A DNA stretch of 6,845 nucleotides from JAIEPT01 sp038217425 (GTDB lineage Bacteria; Planctomycetota; Planctomycetia; Gemmatales; Gemmataceae), in the NCBI GenBank assembly GCA_038217425.1, contig JBBQPM010000280.1:1-6845 (forward strand), read 5' to 3'. Position numbers and translations under genes: made by a program. Below the pieces are notes generated by a model, which did no database searches, had not been told where the DNA came from, and was given only the letters and a program-made list of their open reading frames with translations. Positions 1 to 5,684 of this stretch are shown here, piece after piece; within the stretch, counting starts at the first letter, position 1; every line of letters begins with the position of its first letter.

Positions 1-190
1 GCATCGCCGCCGTCAAAATGTTGCGCAGCAGATCGCGTCCTTGAGCCAACGACACGGTTTCGCAAGCATCCAGAACTTTACCGTCCGCGGAGCGATCGAG
101 CGTCTTCTCCATTTCCTGAGCATAGCTCAACGCTTGCTCCACAACGATCTGCTGAAAAGCCGTTTCCGCCGCGATCAATGCAAAAGCCAT
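1..190 (-). CDS. Probable IS transposase, N-terminal fragment (ISKra4/UPF0236-like), cut by window edge
   Basis: The minus strand is open from an ATG at 188-190 to the left edge, giving 63 codons with no stop. The protein starts MAFALIAAETAFQQIVVEQA and continues through a KVLDACETVSLAQGRDLLRN stretch. From memory, this resembles the helical N-terminus of planctomycete ISKra4/UPF0236-type transposases, where a 'DACE...A.GR.LLR' pattern precedes the zinc-binding and catalytic parts. Those later parts lie outside the window, so no catalytic residue can be checked. Start choice: a purine-rich AAGGAAGG lies 9-16 bases upstream on the minus strand. A transposase would act on the ends of its own IS, and one end should lie in 191-420. 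The protein is clearly coding in style; the family name is less certain. It could instead be a non-transposase helical protein. Confidence 0.5.
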   Translation of the reverse strand, partial: MAFALIAAETAFQQIVVEQALSYAQEMEKTLDRSADGKVLDACETVSLAQGRDLLRNILTAAM

Positions 191-263
191 GGGAGGAACC
201 TTCCTTGGTTAATATGGATTACCCCCCTCTTTTAACTCATCGCCGTATTTTGTGCCAGAAAGA

Positions 264-413
264 ATTGGCGCGCCCGGGCGCGCCAATGGTTTCCGGCACT
301 CGTCCCGGCATAATCGGCGAGCCAGGTCGCGGTAGCGCCTGGAGTAAGCGCACGGGATGCTGTGCTCCAGGCGCTTACGCGACCTGGCTCGCCAGAATCC
401 ATTGGCGCACCCG
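264..413. repeat. 150-bp element of nested inverted repeats (REP/MITE-like, or end of the adjacent IS)
   Basis: Three palindromic units are visible. First, 264-287 is a perfect 24-bp palindrome built around CGCCCGGGCG. Second, 275-289 pairs with 399-413 (14 of 15 positions), closing the whole element. Third, 316-344 pairs with 365-393 (27 of 29 positions, mismatch at 332-333), with a 20-base loop between. As single-stranded DNA or RNA it would fold into one long, nearly continuous hairpin with an internal loop. There is no credible coding potential: the reading frames across it have no family resemblance. It lies about 75 bp upstream of the transposase start codon, so it could be a REP-like element, a MITE, a terminal part of the IS, or a preferred IS target. 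The sequence alone does not decide between these. Confidence 0.75.
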
Positions 414-643
414 TCCAACTAACCGGCTTGCTTCAGGATGGAATCGATCGCGGAATATGGTAGGATCCGCTGGAACCTTCAAACGGTCCGACGAAGGATC
501 GTGGGTGAACTTCGCACAGTCTTTTCGAGAGCGAGCATCGTAGCTTCCATGCCAGATGAGGGTTGCGGTAAACCACTCATGGTTGGAGGCTCGTTTTTTT
601 ATCTACGCCGATTGAACAGTATTGTCCCTAACCCCCCAGGCTC
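414..643. other. Intergenic leader with no recognised gene
   Basis: This 230-bp stretch separates the palindromic element from the large coiled-coil gene. Short frames cross it but resemble nothing known. It contains a small inverted repeat (CCTTC/GAAGG around 476-498), an AACCA-CTCA-TGGTT hairpin near 571-584, and a seven-T run at 594-600. The hairpin and the T run are about ten bases apart, so they do not make a convincing intrinsic terminator. No good sigma-70 promoter is seen for the gene at 644, although one must presumably lie here. The stretch 191-263 likewise shows no recognised site apart from the purine-rich ribosome binding site of the minus-strand gene. Confidence 0.5.
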
Positions 644-3600
644 ATGAAGATTCTACGACTCGATTCGCACGCGTTCGGACCCGTCGCCGACTTCGTGCTC
701 GACTTCGAATCCGGCCCAAACTTGCACGTCATTTACGATCCCGAACAGGCGGACCATCCGTCGGTCGCTCGTGCACTCGGCGGGCTCTTCTTCGGATTCT
801 CCAGCAACGCTTTGCCTGCCGATCGTCAGACGCGATTGGCCGCGGTGCTGCGACACAGCGACGGCGACACGCTGGAAATTCAACGCCGCGGTTCGAGCGA
901 TTCGGCATCCTCCGATCCGCGCGCGCTCGCACGGTTTCTGGGCGGAATGGACGAAGCCGCCTTCGTCGGCAGTTTCGTCCTGGATTGCGAGTCGCTCGCG
1001 CAGGGCGCTCGAGAGTTATTGCGCGTGAAAGGCCGACTCGCACGCCGCCGCGCGCCGGACGATTGGGAACGCCGAAATCGGTCGCTGCAAACCGGGCTGG
1101 AACGTCGCGCGCATTTGCAACAACGCCTGGACGAACTTCGCGAGCGCCAACGCCTGCGCGACGCCGGGCCCCTTTTCGCCCGGCGTCGGGAGATTCTGCG
1201 GGAACTCGGCGATCTCCGGCAGACGTCCGAATTGCCGAAAGGCTTCGGCGAACGTCGGCGGCTGCTGGAACGTCAGTTGCTGCTCAGCCAGGAGCAAGAG
1301 CGCGAGCTTCAGCACTCGCTCGATCAACTCATCGAGCAGTTGCAGCAGACACGCGAAGATCGACGGCTGCATGAACATCAAGACGAAGTCGAAGACCTCC
1401 AGCGCCGGCTCGGCGAATATCAACGCGCGAGCCGTGATTTGCAGAGTGAAGAGCTGACGCTGCGCCAATTGCACAGCGAGTTCGCGGACTTGCACAAGAC
1501 GCTCGGCAAGCCCGACGAGGCGCCGTTCTTCGATGCCGAGGAGTTGCTCGCGCAACGGCACCTGAGCAATCAGCATCCCCGGTTGCAGGCCCAACTCGAA
1601 AGTGCCCGTTTGCAAACGAGCCGACTGGAACAGCAGCGGGCATCGCTCGACCGAGAATGGCACACGCTGAAAGACGTGCGGGATCTGGCTTCCTTGCAGC
1701 GCCACCTGCACCGCTGGCAAGCAACGCTCGCCCGTCGTCAGGAAGCGGGGGCGCTCCGAAATCAGTTGAGCGCACTCGAACAGGCGCTGGGCGACCATCG
1801 TCGCCACACTCCCGACGGGCCAACGATGCCCGTCTCGCTACCGGACGCACAGGTTCTGGAACGCATACAGCACGATTGGGAACAGAACGTCAGTCGGCAA
1901 CAATCGCTTCAGCAGCAGAGTCGCCGCAACGAAGAAATGCTCGCAGAGGTCGCGGTTCAACTACGTCAACTCCGTGGACGAGGCGAGACGGCGACGCCGG
2001 GCGATCTGGTCGAAGCGCGTCGGCGCCGTGATCAAACCTGGGAAAACCTCCTCGAAAATCAACACACGACGGCGCAATGGGCCGAGCGATTCGCGGCCGA
2101 ACAGAACCAGGCCGACCGCATGGCCGACGTCCTCCTACGTGAGGCAGAAGGCGTGGGCCGAAAGTCAGAACTGCTCGCGCACAAGGAGCGGCTCGACGCG
2201 CACGGACAACAGTTGATCCACGAACTCGTGGCGCTGCGTCTGCGCCATGAACGGCTGCAGCAGGAATGGACCCAGCTCTGGCAGCCGCTGGGCGTCACGC
2301 CGTCGTCGCCCGGCGAAATGCGGGTCTGGGCGAGTCAGCACGCGTCGCTGGTGCGCGAACGGCGCCGGGCTGAGGAGATTCGCGAACAACTGAGCGAACT
2401 CGAGGCATCGCTCGAAAGCGTGCGCGACGAAATTCGGCGCGCGGTTCCGGAGTTGGCAGACGGATCGCTCGCAGATCTCACCGAACGGGCCCAGGAATTT
2501 CTCGATACGCACGAGACCCAGAGCAGGCGCCGACTCGAGGTCCAGCGCGTGCGCGAGACGTTGGAAGTGGAAGCAGAACATGTCGAAAATCGCGTGCGTC
2601 AATTGCAGCAGGAAGAGGAACACTGGCAGACGAACTGGGCGCCGCACGCCCGGCGTCTGGGATTGCCCGCCGACGCCGAGCCGGCGGCGCTGCAGGCCAG
2701 GCAGGAACTTTTTGGTAAATGGTCGCACCTACGACGGCACATCGAGGAACTGTCGGCGGCGCAGGCCGAGCGCCGCCGCGAACTCGCCTCGTTTGAAGAG
2801 TCGGCGCGGCGATTGGCTCGCGCTTGTCTGCCGGACGAAGACGCGGAACCAGGCGCGCTCGTCGAATCGATGGCTCGGCGCCTGCGTCACGACTGGGCGG
2901 CGCGCGAATCCAACGCGGGACTGCGTCGGCAACACGAGCAATGCGAGCAAAAACTACGCACCGCGGAGCAGGCGCGTCAGCGCGCCGTCGCCGCACTTGA
3001 GGATCTCTGCCTGGAAGCAGGGGTGGACGCGGCGGCGGATTTGCCTGGTCTGGAGGATCGCGCCCTCGAACGCAAACATCTTCAGCGCGAACTCACGCAG
3101 ATCGAACGACAACTCGAGCGATTCCCAGGCGCCCGAGCGCTGGAAGATCTCCCCACGCAGGCCGACGACGATGCGGTCGACGACCAGATTGCCGATCTCA
3201 CCCGTCAACTTCGCGATCTCGAGCAGACCCTCGGCAAGGAAACCGTAACGGACGATTCTCAAAATTCTAACGAGCTTGCCGCGGCGCACGAGCCGGCGTT
3301 CTTGCGCCGCGCCGGACAACTGTTTCAGAAGCTGACCGTCGGCGCCTTCACGGGTCTCGGCACGGACCTCAACGAACGGGGTGAAACCGTCCTTCACGGC
3401 GAACGAGCCGAGGATCGCGTGCCGATCGCTGTCGAAGCGATGAGTGAAGCCGCACTCGAACAGCTCTCCTTCGCGCTTCGCCTTGCGAATCTGGAAGTCT
3501 ACTTCGAAAATCACGAGCCGATGCCGGTGATTTTGAACGACCTGTTGCCGCGCTCGAGCGACGACCGTGCGTTGGCGCTGCTGCGCGTGCTCGCCGAGTT

Positions 3601-3745
3601 CTCACGACACGCGCAGATCCTGTGTTGTACAAGTTGCGAGGTGACGGTCGATTTGGCCGAAAGACACTTTACGGGTCAGGACGTCGCGATCCATCGTCTG
3701 CAGGCATCAGACCGCAGTCGGCAGGCGGCGCTGGATTTGTTCTGA
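644..3745 (+). CDS. YhaN/SbcC-like coiled-coil protein with degenerate ATPase motifs (putative pseudo-ATPase)
   Basis: This 1033-residue protein has the layout of YhaN-type SMC-like ATPases: a split ATPase head with a long coiled coil between. The N-lobe begins MKILRLDSHAFGPVADF, matching the family's opening strand. Where the family has Walker A (YGPNEAGKSS), this protein has YDPEQADHPS at residues 31-40: both glycines and the lysine are gone. FLGGMDEAAF (98-107) matches the next conserved family block. Residues from about 135 to 860 are charged, Leu/Gln/Arg/Glu-rich coiled coil with no CxxC zinc hook. The C-lobe resumes near 887 (LRRAGQLFQKLTVGAFTGL). The signature LSEGxxxQL reads MSEAALEQL (933-941). 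Walker B ILDDLL reads ILNDLL (963-968). The H-loop His is replaced by Ser/Cys in CTSC (995-998). Family members usually pair with an SbcD-like nuclease and act on DNA; no nuclease gene is adjacent here. The start ATG lacks a usable Shine-Dalgarno (AGG ends only 3 bases before it). ATP hydrolysis seems unlikely; a structural or regulatory role is inferred. The intact 3.1-kb frame argues against a pseudogene. Confidence 0.85.
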   Translation: MKILRLDSHAFGPVADFVLDFESGPNLHVIYDPEQADHPSVARALGGLFFGFSSNALPADRQTRLAAVLRHSDGDTLEIQRRGSSDSASSDPRALARFLGGMDEAAFVGSFVLDCESLAQGARELLRVKGRLARRRAPDDWERRNRSLQTGLERRAHLQQRLDELRERQRLRDAGPLFARRREILRELGDLRQTSELPKGFGERRRLLERQLLLSQEQERELQHSLDQLIEQLQQTREDRRLHEHQDEVEDLQRRLGEYQRASRDLQSEELTLRQLHSEFADLHKTLGKPDEAPFFDAEELLAQRHLSNQHPRLQAQLESARLQTSRLEQQRASLDREWHTLKDVRDLASLQRHLHRWQATLARRQEAGALRNQLSALEQALGDHRRHTPDGPTMPVSLPDAQVLERIQHDWEQNVSRQQSLQQQSRRNEEMLAEVAVQLRQLRGRGETATPGDLVEARRRRDQTWENLLENQHTTAQWAERFAAEQNQADRMADVLLREAEGVGRKSELLAHKERLDAHGQQLIHELVALRLRHERLQQEWTQLWQPLGVTPSSPGEMRVWASQHASLVRERRRAEEIREQLSELEASLESVRDEIRRAVPELADGSLADLTERAQEFLDTHETQSRRRLEVQRVRETLEVEAEHVENRVRQLQQEEEHWQTNWAPHARRLGLPADAEPAALQARQELFGKWSHLRRHIEELSAAQAERRRELASFEESARRLARACLPDEDAEPGALVESMARRLRHDWAARESNAGLRRQHEQCEQKLRTAEQARQRAVAALEDLCLEAGVDAAADLPGLEDRALERKHLQRELTQIERQLERFPGARALEDLPTQADDDAVDDQIADLTRQLRDLEQTLGKETVTDDSQNSNELAAAHEPAFLRRAGQLFQKLTVGAFTGLGTDLNERGETVLHGERAEDRVPIAVEAMSEAALEQLSFALRLANLEVYFENHEPMPVILNDLLPRSSDDRALALLRVLAEFSRHAQILCCTSCEVTVDLAERHFTGQDVAIHRLQASDRSRQAALDLF

Positions 3746-3747
3746 GC

Positions 3748-5001
3748 CTACTTCTCGGGCTTGGTGGCCGAGAGGAGCATGATGGGATTGACGGCCTCGA
3801 AGCGTAGGGTTTCGAGTTGATCGTTGCCGCGGGCGATGTTGACGAGCAGCGCCTGCACGGGATGCGCGAGGGCCTTGAGCGTGGCATAGGTGGCGCTGAG
3901 GCTTTCGATGGTGGCGACGATAACGACGATGCGTCCGCCGGGCCGAAGTGCCGCGAAAGAGGCTTCCAGCAGCCGCACGACTTCGCGACCGGCGCCGCCG
4001 ACGAAGATGGCGTCGGGCGCGGGGAGACCGTCGAAGACCGCGGGCGCCATGCCGTGGATCGCCTTCAGATTCCGCACGCCGAAGGTCTGGGCATTCGCGA
4101 CGATCAGATGATAATCGGCGACGTCCTGCTCGATAGCGTAGACCATGCCGAGCGAGGCGAGTTGGGCGGCCTCGATGGCGACCGAGCCCGAACCGGCGCC
4201 GATGTCCCAGATCACGCCCGCCGGTTGCACGTCGAGTTGTGCCAACACGATCGCCCGAATCTCGGCATGTGTGATAAGCCCGCTCTTGGGTTGGCTCTGC
4301 GTGAAGACGTCGTCGGGATTGCCGAATCGGCGAAACCGCGCGCCGGTGCTCGGCTGATCGGGCCGGTTCGGCTTGCGCACCAGGATCATCACGTTGAGCG
4401 GCGCAAAATCCATTTCTTGAATTTCGTGCAGGTCGCCCTGCGTGACGCGCTCGTCCGGAGCACCCAAGTTTTCGCAGACGTACGCCCGGAAGTAATCAAG
4501 GCCGCGAACCAGGAGCTGGCGCGCGATGGTCGGCGGATCTTCGTCCTCGCTGGTAAAGATGCCGACCATCTCGGCAGTGCGAATGCGGTCGAGCACGCTC
4601 TCTAGCGAATGCGTCGCGAGGTTGGTGAGGTACGCTTCCTCCCACGATTCCTTGACGCGGGCAAAGGCGAGCTGCATGCTGCTGACGTGCGGCAACACTT
4701 CGAAGCGATCTTTGCCGAGCTTGTCGCACAGATAGCGGGCCACGCCGTAAAAGAGAGGATCGCCGCTGGCGACGACGACGATGCGTTTCTTGCCGAGAAG
4801 CGCTTCGAGTCGGCCGACGACGACGGGGAGATCGGGCCCAATCGGCATTTTCTCCGCCTTGAGATCCGTCACCCAGGCAAGGGTGGATTCGGAGCCGAGC
4901 ACGAGTTCCGCGGACTGCAGGAGTTCGCGGGCCCTGCCGGTGACGCCTTGAATTCCGTCGTTGCCGACGCCGACGATGTAGATTTTCGCTTCGGAGTTCA
5001 C
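3748..5001 (-). CDS. cobL: Precorrin-6Y C5,15-methyltransferase (decarboxylating), CbiE-CbiT fusion
   Basis: This 417-residue enzyme of corrin-ring synthesis carries both domains in one chain, the usual length for CobL. It uses S-adenosylmethionine to methylate C5 and C15 of precorrin-6B (cobalt-precorrin in the anaerobic route) and removes the C12 acetate carboxyl; it is cytosolic. The CbiE domain spans about residues 5-210, with the Gly-rich strand YIVGVGNDG (8-16) and the tetrapyrrole-methylase motif SGDPLFYG (79-86). The CbiT domain spans about 240-417, with ITHAEIRA (243-250), the SAM loop DIGAGSGS (266-273), acidic E291 and IFVGGAG (332-338). The usual Lys of 'TKxE' is His245. The start is GTG at 4999-5001, chosen because AAGGA lies 6 bases upstream (minus strand) and the protein begins right before the family's first strand. 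No other cobalamin gene is in view. The stop is 2 bp from that of the convergent coiled-coil gene. Confidence 0.93.
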   Translation of the reverse strand: MNSEAKIYIVGVGNDGIQGVTGRARELLQSAELVLGSESTLAWVTDLKAEKMPIGPDLPVVVGRLEALLGKKRIVVVASGDPLFYGVARYLCDKLGKDRFEVLPHVSSMQLAFARVKESWEEAYLTNLATHSLESVLDRIRTAEMVGIFTSEDEDPPTIARQLLVRGLDYFRAYVCENLGAPDERVTQGDLHEIQEMDFAPLNVMILVRKPNRPDQPSTGARFRRFGNPDDVFTQSQPKSGLITHAEIRAIVLAQLDVQPAGVIWDIGAGSGSVAIEAAQLASLGMVYAIEQDVADYHLIVANAQTFGVRNLKAIHGMAPAVFDGLPAPDAIFVGGAGREVVRLLEASFAALRPGGRIVVIVATIESLSATYATLKALAHPVQALLVNIARGNDQLETLRFEAVNPIMLLSATKPEK

Positions 5002-5019
5002 GAACGATCCTTTCCAAAG

Positions 5020-5039
5020 CCCAGGGTTGGCAACCCGGG
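5020..5039 (-). promoter_or_regulatory. Hairpin in the cobL leader, just upstream of its ribosome binding site
   Basis: The 20-bp segment forms a compact hairpin: a GGGTT/AACCC stem with a 3-base loop, extended by CCC/GGG across one bulged base. In the cobL transcript it sits 4 bases before the GGAAAGGA ribosome-binding segment (5008-5015). It is preceded rather than followed by a T run on the minus strand, so it is not a terminator for that strand. No B12-box or other cobalamin-riboswitch element is recognisable. It may affect mRNA stability or translation initiation, or be incidental. Confidence 0.4.
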
Positions 5040-5078
5040 AAAAACGTCGCAGGAATCGCCATCCCGGCGCTTTCGCAG

Positions 5079-5108
5079 AGTATCCTTAATGTATGAATCG
5101 CCTGGCAA
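5079..5108 (-). promoter_or_regulatory. Candidate sigma-70 promoter for cobL
   Basis: On the minus strand, TTGCCA (complement of 5103-5108; 5 of 6 to the -35 consensus) is followed after 18 bases by GATACT (complement of 5079-5084; 4 of 6 to the -10 consensus). A start near 5072 would give a leader of roughly 70 bases before the GTG, including the hairpin at 5020-5039. This is the best promoter-like pair in the intergenic region for this strand, but it is a visual match only. Confidence 0.4.
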
Positions 5109-5129
5109 CCCGCCCTCGGCTCGGGTACA

Positions 5130-5158
5130 TTGAGTGACTCCCGCGTTCTCGATCGAAT
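5130..5158 (+). promoter_or_regulatory. Candidate sigma-70 promoter for the NifU-domain gene
   Basis: TTGAGT (5130-5135) and TCGAAT (5153-5158) are separated by 17 bases, each matching consensus at 4 of 6 positions. Transcription would begin about 20 bases before the ATG at 5184. The match is weak. The pair lies back-to-back with the candidate cobL promoter, as expected for divergent genes. Confidence 0.3.
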
Positions 5159-5183
5159 CGCTCTGTTTTGAATGAGGCAGCCC

Positions 5184-5423
5184 ATGGATAAGACGGTTCT
5201 CAAGGAGCGCATTCGCCACGCCCTGGCCCGCGAGGTCGGTCCCGCCCTGGACATGGACGGCACGCTGATCGAAGTCATGGACGTCGAGGACGGCATCGCC
5301 GTCCTGCGCCTCACGGGCGTCTGCGGCAACTGCCCCAGTTCGATCATGGCCGCGGTCATGGGCATTGAGGAGGAGCTAAAAAAACAGATCCCCGAGATCC
5401 GCGGCATCGAGGCGGCGCCGTAA
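5184..5423 (+). CDS. NifU C-terminal-domain protein (Nfu-type Fe-S cluster scaffold)
   Basis: This 79-residue protein consists of a single NifU C-terminal domain, which binds a [4Fe-4S] cluster between two monomers and delivers it to client enzymes in the cytosol. The key motif LTGVCGNCPSS (43-53) contains the CxxC pair Cys47/Cys50. The preceding LDMDGTLIEVMDVEDG segment (22-37) corresponds to the family's 'LxxDGGxxxLvdvxdg', with Thr27 in place of the second Gly. The C-terminal IEEELKKQIPEI helix also fits. An in-frame ATG exists 12 bases earlier at 5172, but the ATG at 5184 is preferred: GAGG (5174-5177) sits 6 bases before it, and family members begin with this helix. It stands alone rather than in an isc/suf/nif cluster, consistent with a housekeeping scaffold. 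The gene is followed closely by the tRNA promoter. Confidence 0.9.
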   Translation: MDKTVLKERIRHALAREVGPALDMDGTLIEVMDVEDGIAVLRLTGVCGNCPSSIMAAVMGIEEELKKQIPEIRGIEAAP

Positions 5424-5438
5424 CCTGGCGGACTCGGC

Positions 5439-5466
5439 TTGACAAATCTCGCGGAATCTTTAAGGT
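5439..5466 (+). promoter_or_regulatory. Promoter of the tRNA-Pro gene
   Basis: A perfect -35 hexamer TTGACA (5439-5444) is followed after 16 bases by TAAGGT (5461-5466), which keeps the important T, A and final T of the -10 consensus. Initiation would fall near 5473, about 7 bases before the mature tRNA 5' end at 5480. This position and strength are typical of stable-RNA promoters. It may also drive the recombinase gene downstream by read-through. Confidence 0.7.
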
Positions 5467-5479
5467 AAACGGACGCATT

Positions 5480-5554
5480 CGGGGTGTGGCTCAGCTTGGC
5501 TAGAGCGCTTGGTTCGGGACCAAGAGGTCGCTGGTTCGAATCCAGTCACCCCGA
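5480..5554 (+). tRNA. tRNA-Pro, anticodon CGG
   Basis: All cloverleaf elements can be drawn. The acceptor stem CGGGGTG pairs with CACCCCG. The D-arm is GCTC/GAGC with GG in the loop. The anticodon stem CTTGG/CCAAG encloses the loop TTCGGGA, which gives anticodon CGG (reads CCG). The variable loop is 5 bases (AGGTC). The T-arm GCTGG/CCAGT carries the TTCGAAT loop with one G-T pair at its base. The discriminator is A, and CCA is not encoded (CTC follows). The C1-G72 pair with a CGGGGTG start is typical of bacterial tRNA-Pro. The recombinase gene immediately downstream suggests the 3' half doubles as an integration target. Confidence 0.95.
5531..5554 (+). other. Putative attachment site: 3' end of tRNA-Pro (attL/attB overlap)
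   Basis: Tyrosine recombinases encoded next to a tRNA commonly integrate their element into the tRNA 3' half (T-arm to discriminator), restoring the gene on insertion. Here the T-arm and acceptor 3' strand are followed by 136 bp and then a recombinase gene oriented away from the tRNA, the classic junction arrangement. The matching second copy expected at the far end of an element is not within the window, so the exact core and the element's extent cannot be seen. The boundaries given are an estimate. Confidence 0.45.
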
Positions 5555-5572
5555 CTCGACTTATGACGACAG

Positions 5573-5596
5573 TGCACTAAAATTACTGCACTAAAA
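5573..5596 (+). repeat. Tandem pair of 10-bp direct repeats (TGCACTAAAA)
   Basis: TGCACTAAAA occurs at 5573-5582 and again at 5587-5596, a 14-bp period with four bases between copies. The pair lies between the tRNA 3' end and the recombinase gene, where accessory (arm-type) recombinase sites or excisionase sites are often found. Binding is inferred from location only. Confidence 0.6.
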
Positions 5597-5598
5597 CG

Positions 5599-5631
5599 AA
5601 AAACCCCCTCCCGACTACCATCGAGAGGGGG
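5599..5631 (-). terminator. Intrinsic terminator reading leftwards, between recombinase gene and tRNA
   Basis: On the minus strand a GC-rich stem (7 bp, CCCCCTC/GAGGGGG, at 5604-5610 and 5625-5631, with an inner CGA/TCG extension) is followed by TTTTT, then CG and TTTT: a good Rho-independent terminator. On the plus strand the stem is followed only by CGTTTGAG, so plus-strand termination should be weak. It would stop leftward antisense transcription before it enters the tRNA gene. No minus-strand gene is seen immediately to its right, which makes the orientation notable. Confidence 0.65.
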
Positions 5632-5643
5632 CGTTTGAGCAGG

Positions 5644-5684
5644 CCCTTGAGGGACCGCCCTGGTTCCTACATTCCTTCAAGGGG
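5644..5684 (+). promoter_or_regulatory. Hairpin that can cover the recombinase ribosome binding site
   Basis: The ribosome binding site AAGGGG (5679-5684) lies 6 bases before the ATG at 5691. Most of it is contained in TCAAGGG (5677-5683), the exact reverse complement of CCCTTGA (5644-5650). The intervening bases form a second stem, GGGACC with GGTTCC (5651-5656 with 5662-5667, one G-T pair). The folded leader would hide the ribosome binding site, consistent with restrained recombinase translation. The pairing is seen directly; regulation is inferred. Confidence 0.5.

Noticed and set aside
241..262. Sigma-54-like promoter (minus-strand TGGCAC followed by AT-rich bases) upstream of the transposase
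   Set aside because: The -12 element is absent: TACGGC stands where TTGC is required, and the GG-GC spacing is off by one.
178..543. Plus-strand frame of 121 codons across the palindromic element
   Set aside because: It spans structured repeat DNA, has an unnatural composition rich in Arg, Gly and Trp, lacks family resemblance and a ribosome binding site, and is most likely a by-product of the GC-rich palindromes.
571..600. Terminator made of the AACCA/TGGTT hairpin and the T run before the coiled-coil gene
   Set aside because: The stem is only 5 bp and lies about ten bases from the T run, so it does not meet the form of an intrinsic terminator.
1016..1807. Minus-strand frame of 263 codons inside the coiled-coil gene
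   Set aside because: It is antisense to a long gene with clear family matches at both ends; its Leu/Gln/Arg pattern mirrors the sense coiled-coil codons.
3817..4605. Plus-strand frame of 262 codons opposite cobL
   Set aside because: cobL has complete domain motifs on the other strand. The antisense frame has His/Asp/Arg-rich composition and no motif.
5002..5183. Cobalamin riboswitch for cobL
   Set aside because: No B12-box-like segment or multi-helix core was found, and the likely leader is too short.
4496..5407. Minus-strand frame of 303 codons overlapping cobL and the NifU-domain gene
   Set aside because: It overlaps two well-supported genes in other frames, and its product is Ser/Arg-rich with no recognisable domain.
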